A stretch of 64,000 bases of DNA, from NCBI GenBank assembly GCA_029054245.1, contig JAIDFQ010000006.1, positions 102,961-166,960 on the forward strand, written 5' to 3'. The first letter of the stretch is position 1; each line of letters starts with the position of its first letter. This DNA comes from Lachnospiraceae bacterium (GTDB lineage Bacteria > Bacillota > Clostridia > Lachnospirales > Lachnospiraceae). A model generated the notes under the pieces. The model was not told the DNA's origin. It did no database searches and saw only the letters and a list, made by a program, of their open reading frames with translations. This document shows positions 25,617 through 34,966 of this stretch, piece after piece. The translations under genes and the position numbers were made by a program.

Positions 25617-26963
25617 TTACAGATCTTTATCATCCATGTTCAAAAATTCAAACTCAAACTCATCATCGTCGATTAGGAAGTTCTGTGGTTTCCTTGAGGC
25701 AGGTTTTCTTTCAGGCTCTCTCCGCTCCGCTGCATGAAGCTCCTTCTCCTCTTTTGCTCTAGGTTGTCCTGTCCTTTCTCTCTGTCTTGCCACTCTTTCC
25801 TGCTCTTCAGGCGCTGGCAGAGGTCTTTTCTTTCTGACAGGTGCCTCTTTGGGCTCTTCCTCCTCTTCCACTACCTTACGTCTGACTTTCCTGCGCACAG
25901 GCGCAGGCTCCGGCTCTTCTTCCTCTTCCTCGTCTTCTTCCTCCTCGTCCTCATAGTCATCATAGTAAAGGCTTCTAATCTTAAATAGAAGGACTGTGAT
26001 AACAACAAATAGAAGAACAATCACGCCGGCTAAAATGATAATAATGATCTTCTCCTTCTCCAGCTGTTCCTGCTGATTCTGGATACTTTCCTTTGCACTC
26101 TCTGCCGCTCCTAAAAGCTCCGTCACCTTGACCATGTTTCCGTCAGGCATATAAAGGTAATAATCCTGCTCACCCGCCTGATTTGCTGTGTAGACGACCT
26201 GATAATCATTATGTTCTGATTCCGCAGGCTGCCCTTCACCGCCCTCCTCAGGCGCAGCACCTTCTGTCCCTTCTGGATTTTCCCCCTGTGAGGGATCCGG
26301 ATTTTCGCCTTCGCCGCCTCCTTCTGGATTTTCAGAGGCGGGCTGCTCCTGGCTTCCCCCTGCACCTATCGTAATCAGATCCGCCCGTACATATCCCTCT
26401 ACCGTCTTGCCATTGTAATTACAGGTCAACTGGTACCACTTATTTCCAGAGCCGTCAGTTGCTTCCCCTATCAAGGTCATAGAAGTTCCGCTTGGAAGTG
26501 AAGCGACAACGCTATGCTGGGTAGATGCGCCGGAACGGACATTGGCATTGTTACCGGAATTTACTACCGCCTGCTGTTCTCCGATGGAGGTAGGCACCGT
26601 CTCCGTGGGCTGACTTGTCAACTGTGAACTGCCTGCATTTGTCTGTGAACTGCTTGCGCTCACCTCGATTTTTTCGCTAGTCTCCACAAGATCACTCCTG
26701 ATATACCCATAACCGCCGTTTGTTACAGCCACTTTATACCAGACTGTTCCCGAACTGTCCTTGACCGCTTCAAGAATATCGATCGTCTTCCCTCTTACGG
26801 TGCTTCCTACCACCTCACTGTCCGTACTGGTATTTGCACGGATTTTTGCTGTTTCAGCAGTCACCTTTCCTTCTGCCGCCAGACTTGGGAATGCGGTTCC
26901 CAAAAAAACTGCCCCCATCAATGCAAGACCGGCTAACCCTTTTACCACACTTAACTTCTTCAC
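25617..26963 (-). CDS. Membrane-anchored SH3-domain protein
   Basis: 448 residues. A signal peptide (about 1-30, ending PSLAAEG) is followed by two bacterial SH3 domains (about 34-93 and 132-200, with NANVRSGASTQHSVVASLP), an extracellular Glu/Gly/Pro-rich linker, a short domain DYQVVYTANQAGEQDYYLYM, then a coiled stretch and one membrane helix (about 305-330). The tail is cytoplasmic and highly charged, with Glu runs and Lys/Arg/Pro repeats. SH3b domains usually bind peptidoglycan, so this may sense or anchor to the wall; the function is otherwise unknown. Thirteen bases downstream of the YvyF-like gene. Confidence 0.8.
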   Translation of the reverse strand: MKKLSVVKGLAGLALMGAVFLGTAFPSLAAEGKVTAETAKIRANTSTDSEVVGSTVRGKTIDILEAVKDSSGTVWYKVAVTNGGYGYIRSDLVETSEKIEVSASSSQTNAGSSQLTSQPTETVPTSIGEQQAVVNSGNNANVRSGASTQHSVVASLPSGTSMTLIGEATDGSGNKWYQLTCNYNGKTVEGYVRADLITIGAGGSQEQPASENPEGGGEGENPDPSQGENPEGTEGAAPEEGGEGQPAESEHNDYQVVYTANQAGEQDYYLYMPDGNMVKVTELLGAAESAKESIQNQQEQLEKEKIIIIILAGVIVLLFVVITVLLFKIRSLYYDDYEDEEEEDEEEEEEPEPAPVRRKVRRKVVEEEEEPKEAPVRKKRPLPAPEEQERVARQRERTGQPRAKEEKELHAAERREPERKPASRKPQNFLIDDDEFEFEFLNMDDKDL

Positions 26964-26975
26964 TTTGACTCTCCT

Positions 26976-27440
26976 TTACCTCTCTCTTGTATATCGCTTG
27001 CTTCCACGCTCTGAGCGGCTGCTATCTCCAAAACCTGACATTCCTTTATTCCGTTCCGCACGGGCACGCTCCTCCACCTGTCTGTGATACTTTTCTTCAC
27101 ATTTAGGGCACATCCTCCCGCTGTTGATCTTTTCTCCACAAACTTCGCATCTTAAATAACCGCCTTTATTGTCAATTATCTCAAAACGCTTTTCTTTGAT
27201 CATATCTCTGATAGCTTTGTGGGAAACGCCTGTCATATCCGAAATTTCCGCCACGTTGGCTCCTCTGTGCCGCTCTAAATAATTTCGCACTTTTCCATAA
27301 TCATCATATTCCACTGCGCCACATTCTTCGCATATGTATTCTCCGATTCCCCGATACACCAGAACGCCTTCGCATTTCTGACACAGGGTCGGTCTATGCA
27401 GCTCATTTGATGTTAGTAATTTCTCCACTCTTCTATCCAT
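26976..27440 (-). CDS. YvyF/TIGR03826-like zinc-ribbon HTH protein
   Basis: 154 residues. An N-terminal zinc ribbon CQKC...CEEC (about 20-40), a helix-turn-helix-like middle (GANVAEISDMTGVSHKAIRD), a second ribbon CEVCG...CPKC (about 98-114), and a basic Arg/Ser-rich tail. This layout is that of the flagellar-region protein YvyF. Here it lies 19 bases after purD and before the SH3 protein, not in a flagellar cluster. A nucleic-acid-binding regulatory role is inferred. Confidence 0.75.
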   Translation of the reverse strand: MDRRVEKLLTSNELHRPTLCQKCEGVLVYRGIGEYICEECGAVEYDDYGKVRNYLERHRGANVAEISDMTGVSHKAIRDMIKEKRFEIIDNKGGYLRCEVCGEKINSGRMCPKCEEKYHRQVEERARAERNKGMSGFGDSSRSERGSKRYTRER

Positions 27441-27459
27441 CTTTCCTCAATCCCCCGTT

Positions 27460-28740
27460 TTATGCTTCATCAATTGCTTTCCCGATATCATGACGCATAT
27501 ATTTATTTTCAAAGTCCACCCATTTCGCTGCCGCATAGGCATTTTCCCTTGCTTCCTTAAGATTCTTTCCTTTTGCTGTGATTCCAAGGACTCTTCCTCC
27601 GTTTGTGACAATTCCCTGATCCGTCTTTTTCGTGCCAGCATGGAAGCAGAAGTAAGCATCCTGTCCTTCAAATTTCTCAAGACCATTTATCACAAATCCC
27701 TTTTCATATTTGACAGGATATCCTTCTGATGCAAGAACCACGCAAACTGCCGCATTCTCCTCAAATTGGAGATCGATCTCATCAAGATGTCCGTCAATGC
27801 ATGCCTCCATCACCTCAATGATATCATTCTTCATCCTGGGCAGTACCACCTGCGCTTCAGGATCCCCAAACCTCGCATTGTATTCAAGCACTCTGGGCCC
27901 CTTTTCAGTCAACATCAAACCAAAAAAGATGATTCCTTTAAATTCTCTTCCTTCTGATGCCATAGCATCTACCGTAGCCTGATAGATATGCTTCTTACAA
28001 AAATCATCTACTTCCTTCGTATAGAACGGGCTGGGAGAAAAGGTTCCCATTCCGCCTGTATTTAGCCCAGTATCTCCATCTCCTGCCCTCTTGTGATCCT
28101 GAGCAGAAGTCATAGTCTTAATCGTCTTTCCATCAACATAAGAAAGGACTGAAACCTCTCTTCCTGTCATAAACTCCTCTATCACAAGGCGATTGCCCGC
28201 GCTTCCGAACTGCTTATCCAGCATGATCGTCTTAACGCCTTCTTTCGCTTCTTCCAGATCCTTACAAATCAGCACTCCCTTGCCAAGGGCAAGACCATCC
28301 GCCTTGAGCACGATAGGAAACTGCGCTGTTTCCAGATATGCCAGCGCCGCATCAGATGTGTCAAAGGTTTCATATGCCGCTGTGGGAATATGATATTTTT
28401 TCATGAGGTCTTTTGAAAATGCTTTGCTTCCCTCCAGAATCGCAGCATTCTTTCGCGGTCCAAATGCACGCAGGCCTGCTTTTTCCAGTTCATCCACCAG
28501 TCCGCCTACCAGCGGATCATCCATTCCTACTATGGTAAGGTCAATCTCTTTTTCTTTTGCAAACGCCACAATCTTATCAAATTCCATGGCGCCAATCGGA
28601 ACACACTGTGCAATCATACCAATTCCTGCATTACCAGGTGCACAATAAATCTCATCTACCTTTTTACTCTTCGCAACGCTGGCAGCAATCGCATGTTCCC
28701 TGCCTCCGCTTCCCACAATTAAAACTTTCACTTTCGTCAT
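27460..28740 (-). CDS. purD: Phosphoribosylamine--glycine ligase
   Basis: About 426 residues. ATP-grasp enzyme making GAR from phosphoribosylamine and glycine. N-terminal VKVLIVGSGGREHA, central ATP-grasp (FPIVLKADGLALGKGVLICK), signature RFGDPEAQVVLPRM and the C-terminal ATP-grasp-associated domain are all present. The ATG at 28740 is given, but a GTG three codons later (28731) sits 9 bases after AAAGGA and gives the canonical MKVLIVGSGGREH start, so either may be used. Last pur gene of the purE-M-N-D run. Confidence 0.95.
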   Translation of the reverse strand: MTKVKVLIVGSGGREHAIAASVAKSKKVDEIYCAPGNAGIGMIAQCVPIGAMEFDKIVAFAKEKEIDLTIVGMDDPLVGGLVDELEKAGLRAFGPRKNAAILEGSKAFSKDLMKKYHIPTAAYETFDTSDAALAYLETAQFPIVLKADGLALGKGVLICKDLEEAKEGVKTIMLDKQFGSAGNRLVIEEFMTGREVSVLSYVDGKTIKTMTSAQDHKRAGDGDTGLNTGGMGTFSPSPFYTKEVDDFCKKHIYQATVDAMASEGREFKGIIFFGLMLTEKGPRVLEYNARFGDPEAQVVLPRMKNDIIEVMEACIDGHLDEIDLQFEENAAVCVVLASEGYPVKYEKGFVINGLEKFEGQDAYFCFHAGTKKTDQGIVTNGGRVLGITAKGKNLKEARENAYAAAKWVDFENKYMRHDIGKAIDEA

Positions 28741-28748
28741 TCCTTTCT

Positions 28749-29342
28749 TTATTCCCATGATGAGGCAATCTCGTCAATCGCCTTCGGCAGAATAACCCAC
28801 TCTGCCTGCTCCATGACTCTGCGCTGGAGCGCTTCCGGCGTATCGCCTGCTAAAACTTCCACCGCTTTCTGCATAATGATCCTTCCGGTGTCCGTTCCCT
28901 CGTCCACATAATGTACAGTAGCTCCGGTCACCTTCACCCCGCGCGCAAGCGCCGCCTCATGTACTTTAAGCCCAAAATATCCCGTGCCACAAAAGGACGG
29001 AATGAGGGATGGATGAATGTTAATGATGCGCTCTCTATATACTTCTATCATTTTTTCTGGAAGAATCACAAGGAACCCTGCCAAAACAATCAGGTCGGGG
29101 TTTAACGCTTCTAATTGGTTCAAAAATGCATTGTTGAATTCTTCGCGGCTTCCAAAATTCTTGGGAGAAACGCAAAAAGCCGGAATCCCGGCATTTTCAG
29201 CCCGCGTCAGTGCATATGCACCTGTATTGTTACTGATGACGCCCACAATTTTCGTATTTCTGATTTTCCCCTCTGCCACACCGTCAATAATTGCCTGAAG
29301 GTTGGTTCCTCCGCCTGAAACACATACCACAATGTTTAACAT
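28749..29342 (-). CDS. purN: Phosphoribosylglycinamide formyltransferase
   Basis: 197 residues. Transfers formyl from 10-formyl-THF to [19 protein letters not shown] (phosphate loop), [14 protein letters not shown] (catalytic Asn and His) and [14 protein letters not shown] (catalytic Asp) are intact. Its ATG overlaps the purM stop by 7 bases, and its own stop lies 8 bases before purD, so the genes are tightly coupled. Confidence 0.96.
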   Translation of the reverse strand: MLNIVVCVSGGGTNLQAIIDGVAEGKIRNTKIVGVISNNTGAYALTRAENAGIPAFCVSPKNFGSREEFNNAFLNQLEALNPDLIVLAGFLVILPEKMIEVYRERIINIHPSLIPSFCGTGYFGLKVHEAALARGVKVTGATVHYVDEGTDTGRIIMQKAVEVLAGDTPEALQRRVMEQAEWVILPKAIDEIASSWE

Positions 29343-30361
29343 ATGGTCACTCCTTTTTCACCAGCCTTTATTTCGCCTACCACATAAGCAGTTTCCCCTG
29401 CCGCCTTGATTGCTGCAACCGCCTGGTCGACATCTGCCGGGTCAAGAGCGAGTACCATGCCAAGCCCCATATTATAAGTATTATACATCATCTGCTCTTG
29501 AATTTTTCCTTCTTTTTGTAACAACTTAAAGATTGCAGGAATTGGATAACTGTCCTTCTGTACCGCTGCACACACACCTTCCGGCAGCATTCTGGGAATA
29601 TTCTCATAAAAACCGCCGCCTGTAATGTGGCTGCATCCCTTGATAACCACTCCTGCATCCTTGATGCTCTTTAAAGCCTTTACATAAATCTTCGTAGGTT
29701 CGATCAGTGCTTCGCCAAGGGTTTTTCCAAGTTCATCATAGTATGTATCAAGGCTCTCCTTTGTCATTTCGAACACTTTTCTGACCAGAGAAAATCCATT
29801 ACTATGCACGCCTGAAGAGGCAATTCCCACAAGTACATCTCCCGGCTTAATATTTGCTCCTGTAATCAAATCCTTTTCATCAATCACGCCCACTGCAAAT
29901 CCTGCCAGATCATATTCCTCCTCCGGCATAAGTCCCGGGTGCTCTGCCGTCTCACCGCCAATCAAGGCAGCTCCAGCCTGCTTGCATCCTTCCGCCACCC
30001 CTTTTACGATAGCAGCAATTTTCTCTGGATAATTTTTTCCACAGGCAATATAATCAAGGAAAAATAAGGGTTCACCGCCTGCGCACACAATGTCATTCAC
30101 GCACATTGCCACACAATCGATTCCCACCGTGTCATGCCGGTCCATCAAAAAGGCAAGCTTTATTTTGGTTCCCACGCCGTCGGTTCCTGAAACCAGGGTC
30201 GGCTTTTCCATATTTTTAATAGAAGAAAGGGAGAACGCGCCCGAAAAGCCGCCAAGCCCTCCTAGCACTTCCGGTCTTGCCGTTTCCTTTACATATTCTT
30301 TCATCAGTTCCACACTGCGGTACCCCGCCTCGATATCTACTCCGGCTTTCTTATAATCCAT
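29336..30361 (-). CDS. purM: Phosphoribosylformylglycinamidine cyclo-ligase
   Basis: 341 residues. Makes AIR from FGAM and ATP. Typical start [20 protein letters not shown], then [36 protein letters not shown] and the C-terminal [17 protein letters not shown]. The frame extends 11 codons upstream of the chosen ATG, but this ATG gives the family start. Second gene of purEMND; the gap from purE is 29 bases. Confidence 0.96.
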   Translation of the reverse strand: MDYKKAGVDIEAGYRSVELMKEYVKETARPEVLGGLGGFSGAFSLSSIKNMEKPTLVSGTDGVGTKIKLAFLMDRHDTVGIDCVAMCVNDIVCAGGEPLFFLDYIACGKNYPEKIAAIVKGVAEGCKQAGAALIGGETAEHPGLMPEEEYDLAGFAVGVIDEKDLITGANIKPGDVLVGIASSGVHSNGFSLVRKVFEMTKESLDTYYDELGKTLGEALIEPTKIYVKALKSIKDAGVVIKGCSHITGGGFYENIPRMLPEGVCAAVQKDSYPIPAIFKLLQKEGKIQEQMMYNTYNMGLGMVLALDPADVDQAVAAIKAAGETAYVVGEIKAGEKGVTIC

Positions 30362-30390
30362 GTTTCTATCCGTTCCTTTCTGCTTTCTTA

Positions 30391-30891
30391 TCAATAATTC
30401 TGGTAACCCACCTGGGCAAGTCTTTCATCCTTTTTTTGAACACTTTCCTTCAGGTTCTGGCTGTAATCTTTCAATTTCTTAAGCAGTTCCCCATCAGAGG
30501 TCGCTAAGATCTTTGCTGCAAGAAGCCCTGCATTTGCTCCTCCATTTATAGCAACTGTCGCCACCGGTATGCCTGAAGGCATCTGAACAATAGAATAAAG
30601 TGAATCCCGACCTCCAAGTGAAGTAGTATGCATAGGGATACCGATTACCGGCATCGGGAAAATCGCTGCACACATACCTGGCAGATGGGCTGCCATGCCT
30701 GCCCCTGCAATGATCACTTTAAGCCCCTTTTGCTCTGCCGTCTTTGCATATTCAAAAAATACATCCGGCTCTCTATGGGCTGAAATAATCTTCATTTCAA
30801 AAGAAACCCCAAGTTCCGTAAGGACGTCTGCTGCCTTTGCCATAACCGGCATATCAGAATCACTACCCATAACGATTCCTACCTGTGCCAT
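30391..30891 (-). CDS. purE: N5-carboxyaminoimidazole ribonucleotide mutase
   Basis: 166 residues. Class I PurE, moving CO2 on AIR to give [24 protein letters not shown] (catalytic His), [14 protein letters not shown] and [20 protein letters not shown] are all present. The ATG at 30891 has GGAGG at 8 bases. First gene of the purEMND transcription run; the 77-base leader region upstream is AT-rich and no riboswitch was recognised in it. Confidence 0.96.
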   Translation of the reverse strand: MAQVGIVMGSDSDMPVMAKAADVLTELGVSFEMKIISAHREPDVFFEYAKTAEQKGLKVIIAGAGMAAHLPGMCAAIFPMPVIGIPMHTTSLGGRDSLYSIVQMPSGIPVATVAINGGANAGLLAAKILATSDGELLKKLKDYSQNLKESVQKKDERLAQVGYQNY

Positions 30892-30968
30892 ATTTGTTAC
30901 CTCCATTCTTCTGTGTCCATTATTCTATAACATCATACTATAAAACACTGCTTTTCCACAACCATATT

Positions 30969-33023
30969 TTACATATCTTCCAAAGGAATATTCAGTTCTT
31001 CACAGCCTGGCAGAACAAATCTGCCCTCTTCTATAATGGGGATGACTCTTTCATCATACGTGACCACGCTGACCTCACCTAATTCATCATAGGGGATGGT
31101 GATGTCAGTGTGACAGTTAAAGTATGCCATCTTATCCCCCTCTTTTCTTTTCATAGAATATTCGTTATCTCTGGCTATGATTTCCTTGCCGTCAGGATTG
31201 TAAACTGCCACCTCTTCCGCATGAGAATAACAGGTGTCTCCCACTGCAAAATGAGGCCCCGTCTTTTCCGCAATTAGAATCGGAAGCTTATCCTCTATTC
31301 CATATTTTCTGGCGGCTACAAAAGCAGTCGTGTTGGTGCCGATTGCAAATTCCCCAAGAGGAAGGGTATCATGATGATGGAGCACATTATCTTTGATATA
31401 TTTGCGGTTCTGCTCGTCGGTATCAAAGTTGTCACAGTCATAATCTGTAATCATACCATCCTTAAAGGTCAGCGTCATATTTTTGTATTCTAGCTCATTG
31501 AGATAAACGCATCTTACATGCAGCACCCCTTCCGTCCCTGTAAGTACTGGGGATGTAAAGACTTCACCTACGGGTATATTGACATCCGCCACACAATTTT
31601 CAAAATTGGTCTGCCGCTCTGGTTCTGTAAGTGAGTGAAGCATTACCTTCATATTTGTCTTATTTCCCCGCATCCCTTTAATCAACACATATTTTCCCAT
31701 ATCCAGGGTATCGATGATGGTCTGCTGCATCCTCTGGTAAAGCCCATAATCAAGGGTATTGATTCGTATCACTTCATCAAAGATCGCCGCAAAGTCCTTT
31801 CCAATCTCCGGAACGGGAAACGCAATGATAGTGAAGCTTCTTTCTTCTCCTTTAATGTAGCAGTTCTGTAGTTCCCCCGCCGCCGCCATATATTCCACTG
31901 TCAGCTTTTGTTGCGCATCCGATAAGTGCAGCGCCTGTGGTTTTTCTTTAAGCTCCGCAGGCTTTTCTCCAAACACCTCCACCACTGCCGGTCCCCCAAA
32001 AACGCCAGCAAGCTCTTTGTATTCCTCAAAGGCTTCTCTCATCGCTTCCAGGCATACCTGCACCAGACGCTTGTCAAGAACAAGCGCCTGGTCATCCTTG
32101 TGGTCGAAATCATATTGCTTATTGGGAATCGCGCCGTAATATCCAATTCTGCTCATTCGCTTTCCTTGAAGGATACTTGATGGTGCACGATATATTGTGG
32201 AATCGAGCCCCATTTTTCTGAAATTTGCAACAGCCTTCTGTATCATAGGCTCAAATCCCAGACTATACCTAATACTGACGGTCTTCTTTTTGGTGATATC
32301 CTTATTTCCCACAAGGAATCCTAGCCTGTACCCTTCTGTGTACGTATCTGCCATTTTCTGCAGCGTCTCTTCCGGTAATCCTTGCAGATGGCGGTAAGTT
32401 TCTATCTCATTGTCTGTAATATATTCACCAAAATAATAAAGGTATCTTGGATCAGACAAATCGCCTTCTATGATATGCAGTGCAAAATCAGACTTTCGGT
32501 CCAGCATATCTTTCAATTTTTTTCTGGTGGCTTCTCGGGTATAATCGCTCACATACCAGTAAGCGATTTCCGAAAGTGCTTCAGGGTCCGGCGCTTCATG
32601 GTTTTCTTCCTGTGCACAGCAAAAAGAACCATAGACCTCGAGAAACAATTCCATGCGGATGACCATATCCGCAAGCCTCTGCTCATAAACCAGAGGAATC
32701 AGACTGCGCATTTCCGCATATAAAAAAGAAAGGAATTTCCCGTACGCCTCTCCAAAAAGTGAAACACTGTATTCCGGATTAGCATAACTATGCGCATATT
32801 GTCCTTCAAGGATATCTTCATAAAGCTTTTGATTCCTCTCTTTTAGCTCTTCTACAGGCGCTTTTCTAAGTCCGTCTTCCTTCACAAAATCCCAAGTCTC
32901 GCAAATCATATCCAGAAATTCTGCTATCTTAATAAAGTACTGCTGAAACTCTTCTTGTAATACGTTTTCGTCCTTGATCTCCTGTATCCGTTCTTTTGCA
33001 AGTAAAAATCTCTCTTCAATCAT
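30969..33023 (-). CDS. M29-family (aminopeptidase T-like) metallopeptidase
   Basis: About 684 residues, longer than classical aminopeptidase T owing to a helical N-terminal region of about 280 residues. The C-terminal half carries the metal-site segments typical of M29: VFTSPVLTGTEGVLHVRCVY, LGEFAIGTNTTAFVAARKYG, IAEKTGPHFAVGDTCYSHAE and a final ITIPYDELGEVSV. It should remove N-terminal residues from peptides in the cytoplasm. The ATG at 33023 overlaps the stop of the upstream DUF6142-like gene as TGATG, showing translational coupling. Confidence 0.85.
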   Translation of the reverse strand: MIEERFLLAKERIQEIKDENVLQEEFQQYFIKIAEFLDMICETWDFVKEDGLRKAPVEELKERNQKLYEDILEGQYAHSYANPEYSVSLFGEAYGKFLSFLYAEMRSLIPLVYEQRLADMVIRMELFLEVYGSFCCAQEENHEAPDPEALSEIAYWYVSDYTREATRKKLKDMLDRKSDFALHIIEGDLSDPRYLYYFGEYITDNEIETYRHLQGLPEETLQKMADTYTEGYRLGFLVGNKDITKKKTVSIRYSLGFEPMIQKAVANFRKMGLDSTIYRAPSSILQGKRMSRIGYYGAIPNKQYDFDHKDDQALVLDKRLVQVCLEAMREAFEEYKELAGVFGGPAVVEVFGEKPAELKEKPQALHLSDAQQKLTVEYMAAAGELQNCYIKGEERSFTIIAFPVPEIGKDFAAIFDEVIRINTLDYGLYQRMQQTIIDTLDMGKYVLIKGMRGNKTNMKVMLHSLTEPERQTNFENCVADVNIPVGEVFTSPVLTGTEGVLHVRCVYLNELEYKNMTLTFKDGMITDYDCDNFDTDEQNRKYIKDNVLHHHDTLPLGEFAIGTNTTAFVAARKYGIEDKLPILIAEKTGPHFAVGDTCYSHAEEVAVYNPDGKEIIARDNEYSMKRKEGDKMAYFNCHTDITIPYDELGEVSVVTYDERVIPIIEEGRFVLPGCEELNIPLEDM

Positions 33024-33346
33024 CAATCCACATACGCTCCCGCAAATAATATAAGACTAAGCATAGCAAATGCCAGAATATTCACAAAAATCCCCAGCAC
33101 TGTAAACAACCTGAATTTTTCTTTTTCGGTAGTTGACCAGATTCCAAGCATCAGACCTGCCAGCATAAAAATGATGGCAAGGAGCGCCGCCGCCCCGTAC
33201 TTATCAGAGGGTGCTCCACCGTTTACGTAGGACTGATAAACTGCAATTCCCAGTGTCACACCGGCGAGGATGCCCAAAATCGTTGACATGATTCCTTTTT
33301 GAGTATGCTCTTTATTTGTAAAAATAAACCCCTTTGATCTTAACAT
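33023..33346 (-). CDS. DUF6142-like small membrane protein
   Basis: About 107 residues with three hydrophobic segments: GIMSTILGILAGVTLGIAVY, AAALLAIIFMLAGLMLGIW and FRLFTVLGIFVNILAFAMLS. The cytoplasmic start RSKGFIFTNKEHTQKG is characteristic of a family I recall as DUF6142 in Lachnospiraceae. The third codon of the frame is used as start because AGAGG then has 7-base spacing. Coupled to the M29 peptidase gene. Function unknown. Confidence 0.75.
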   Translation of the reverse strand: MLRSKGFIFTNKEHTQKGIMSTILGILAGVTLGIAVYQSYVNGGAPSDKYGAAALLAIIFMLAGLMLGIWSTTEKEKFRLFTVLGIFVNILAFAMLSLILFAGAYVD

Positions 33347-33375
33347 TGTCATGCCTCTTTTTGCTTATCATAAAT

Positions 33376-33401
33376 AAGGCATTCCTATAAATAGAAATGC
33401 C
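33376..33401 (-). terminator. Probable terminator of the pyrE unit
   Basis: GGCATT and AATGCC pair around a 12-base loop, and on the minus strand the stem is followed by TTATTTAT. It lies between the small protein that ends at 33409 and the DUF6142-like gene. Confidence 0.55.
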
Positions 33402-33408
33402 CCTTGCT

Positions 33409-33561
33409 TTAAAATAAAATTTTTGACTTTCCTGCAAGCAGCTTTGCGCCGCCTATAATCATCAATATCCCGCAGACAATACCTGTCACCAGTGTCACTA
33501 CGCCTACTGCAATACTCGTTGCACCTGCTCCATTCATGGTCTTATAAACCTTTTCTTCCAT
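33409..33561 (-). CDS. 50-residue membrane protein downstream of pyrE
   Basis: Found by hand translation of the gap. The peptide begins MEEKVYKTMNGAGATSIAVG and continues with a hydrophobic stretch (about residues 15-38) and a basic end GGAKLLAGKSKILF, consistent with a single-pass or hairpin membrane peptide. AAGGAG lies 7 bases before the ATG, and the stop is just before a hairpin terminator. It is 29 bases after pyrE and so probably cotranscribed with it. Function unknown. Confidence 0.72.
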   Translation of the reverse strand: MEEKVYKTMNGAGATSIAVGVVTLVTGIVCGILMIIGGAKLLAGKSKILF

Positions 33562-33590
33562 ACCGACGCTCCTTCTTTGAAATAATAAAT

Positions 33591-34265
33591 CTACTTTGCT
33601 CCATACTCCTCATAATATGCATCAATCGACGCTTTTATCGCATCATCAATATAAATCTGTCCATTAAAAGGCTTATTATACAAATGCTCTACCACTTCCT
33701 GCATATTCACGATTGCATTTGCATCAAATCCATATTTCGCTTTGATTTCGGAAAGCGCACTTTTATCTGTTTGTCCTTTTTCCATACGGTTTAAAGAAAC
33801 GATCAGTCCCTTCACTTCCACATCTGCCTGTGCCTTGATGATGGGATAAGTCTCTTCGATGGATTTACCTGAAGTCGTCACATCCTCGATAATGACTACC
33901 TTATCCCCGTCCTTCAGCTTGCTTCCCAGCAGAATACCTGTATCTCCGTGATCCTTTATTTCCTTGCGGTTTGAACAGTACCGAATCTCCTTACCATAAA
34001 GACTGCTGATTGCCATGGTCGTAGCTACTGAAAGCGGAATGCCTTTATAAGCAGGTCCAAACAGCACATCAAAATCAAGACCGTAATTGTCATGAATCGC
34101 CTTTGCGTAATATTCGCCCAGTTTTAAGAGCTGTGCTCCCGTCACGTAACCGCCTGCATTCATGAAAAACGGAGATTTTCTCCCGCTCTTCAATGTAAAT
34201 TCGCCAAACTTTAGCACTTGGCAGTCTACCATAAATTCAATAAATTCCTGCTTATATTGTTCCAT
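33591..34265 (-). CDS. pyrE: Orotate phosphoribosyltransferase
   Basis: 224 residues. Converts orotate and PRPP to OMP. FTLKSGRKSPFFMNAGGY, VLFGPAYKGIPLSV and the PRPP motif VVIIEDVTTSGKS are intact; length fits the clostridial form. It is not next to pyrF (35014) but in the same neighbourhood. A hairpin in the leader (34305-34328) might affect expression. Confidence 0.96.
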   Translation of the reverse strand: MEQYKQEFIEFMVDCQVLKFGEFTLKSGRKSPFFMNAGGYVTGAQLLKLGEYYAKAIHDNYGLDFDVLFGPAYKGIPLSVATTMAISSLYGKEIRYCSNRKEIKDHGDTGILLGSKLKDGDKVVIIEDVTTSGKSIEETYPIIKAQADVEVKGLIVSLNRMEKGQTDKSALSEIKAKYGFDANAIVNMQEVVEHLYNKPFNGQIYIDDAIKASIDAYYEEYGAK

Positions 34266-34304
34266 TGTTTAAAAACCTCCGCATCTCCGAAATCTTGCAT
34301 GTCA

Positions 34305-34328
34305 CGCTCCCTGTAAAAACAGGGAACG
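34305..34328. other. Hairpin in the leader of pyrE
   Basis: CG-C-TCCCTGT and ACAGGGA-A-CG pair around AAAA with one C/A mismatch. No T-run follows, so it is not a clear attenuator. The remaining gap 34266-34570 is AT-rich and otherwise shows only the plus-strand promoter at 34506. Confidence 0.45.
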
Positions 34329-34505
34329 AACCTATCAATTTCTTCCCAATTTTACCACATTTAGCACTTGTGTTCAACCATCTTCTTTGCTCTTTGGTCT
34401 TGCTATTGCTCACAGCGCCCATAAAGACTTTTCAAATTGTATATAAAAATTTATTATTTATAAAATATTTTTAATTATTTTTTCGCAAAATATTTTTAAA
34501 TAAAA

Positions 34506-34534
34506 TAGACTTTATAATTACACTGTGATATACT
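34506..34534 (+). promoter_or_regulatory. Promoter of the coiled-coil gene
   Basis: TAGACT (34506-34511) and TATACT (34529-34534) with a 17-base spacer and an upstream TG extension. It lies 36 bases before the ATG at 34571. Confidence 0.65.
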
Positions 34535-34570
34535 ATTACCAAACATTATTCTAACGTAGGAGGTACTACA

Positions 34571-34903
34571 ATGACAGATAGTCAAAAACTCGATTTACTA
34601 CTTGAAAAGGTTACCATCCTAGACCAAAGATCCTTAGTATCAGATAAAAAAATCTCTAACTTAGAGCAAAAAGTCTCTGAATTAGATCAAAAGGTCTCTG
34701 GTTTAGAGCAAAAAGTCTCTGGTTTAGATCAAAAAATTTCAAGATTAGATCAGAGAGTCTCAAGAATCGAAAAAGATATGGTTGATGTCAAAGCAGATTT
34801 AATACGTCTGCATCAAGATGATGCCTTAATCCTTGATGAGGTAGAACGCGTACATACTATCCTAGATGCACATAAAGCGAACCGGGCAGTACATTCAGCA
34901 TAA
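34571..34903 (+). CDS. Small coiled-coil heptad-repeat protein
   Basis: 110 residues, soluble. Residues 31-65 are five consecutive heptads of the type L-(E/D)-Q-K-(V/I)-S-x, followed by IEKDMVDVKADLIRLHQDD, so the whole protein should form a long parallel coiled coil. The DNA encodes this as near-identical 21-base repeats. GTAGGAGG precedes the ATG. It is the only plus-strand gene in the 20-53 kb block and has its own promoter. No family or function can be assigned; similar proteins scaffold or dimerise partners. Confidence 0.8.
   Translation: MTDSQKLDLLLEKVTILDQRSLVSDKKISNLEQKVSELDQKVSGLEQKVSGLDQKISRLDQRVSRIEKDMVDVKADLIRLHQDDALILDEVERVHTILDAHKANRAVHSA
34661..34765 (+). repeat. Five 21-bp direct repeats inside the coiled-coil gene
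   Basis: Units start at 34661, 34682, 34703, 34724 and 34745, each near TTAGA(G/T)CAAAAAGTCTCT plus two to three variable bases. Copies 1 to 3 are the most alike, which suggests recent duplication by slippage or unequal exchange in steps of one protein heptad. Confidence 0.85.
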
Positions 34904-34966
34904 GGACAGCACGCTCCCTGATACTCTAAACAAATTCTGCACGTTCATTCTGATATACTTATTCCT

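Noticed and set aside
34265..34474. Pyrimidine-responsive (PyrR-type) attenuator in front of pyrE
   Set aside because: Only one short hairpin without a T-run is present and no PyrR anti-antiterminator sequence was recognised.
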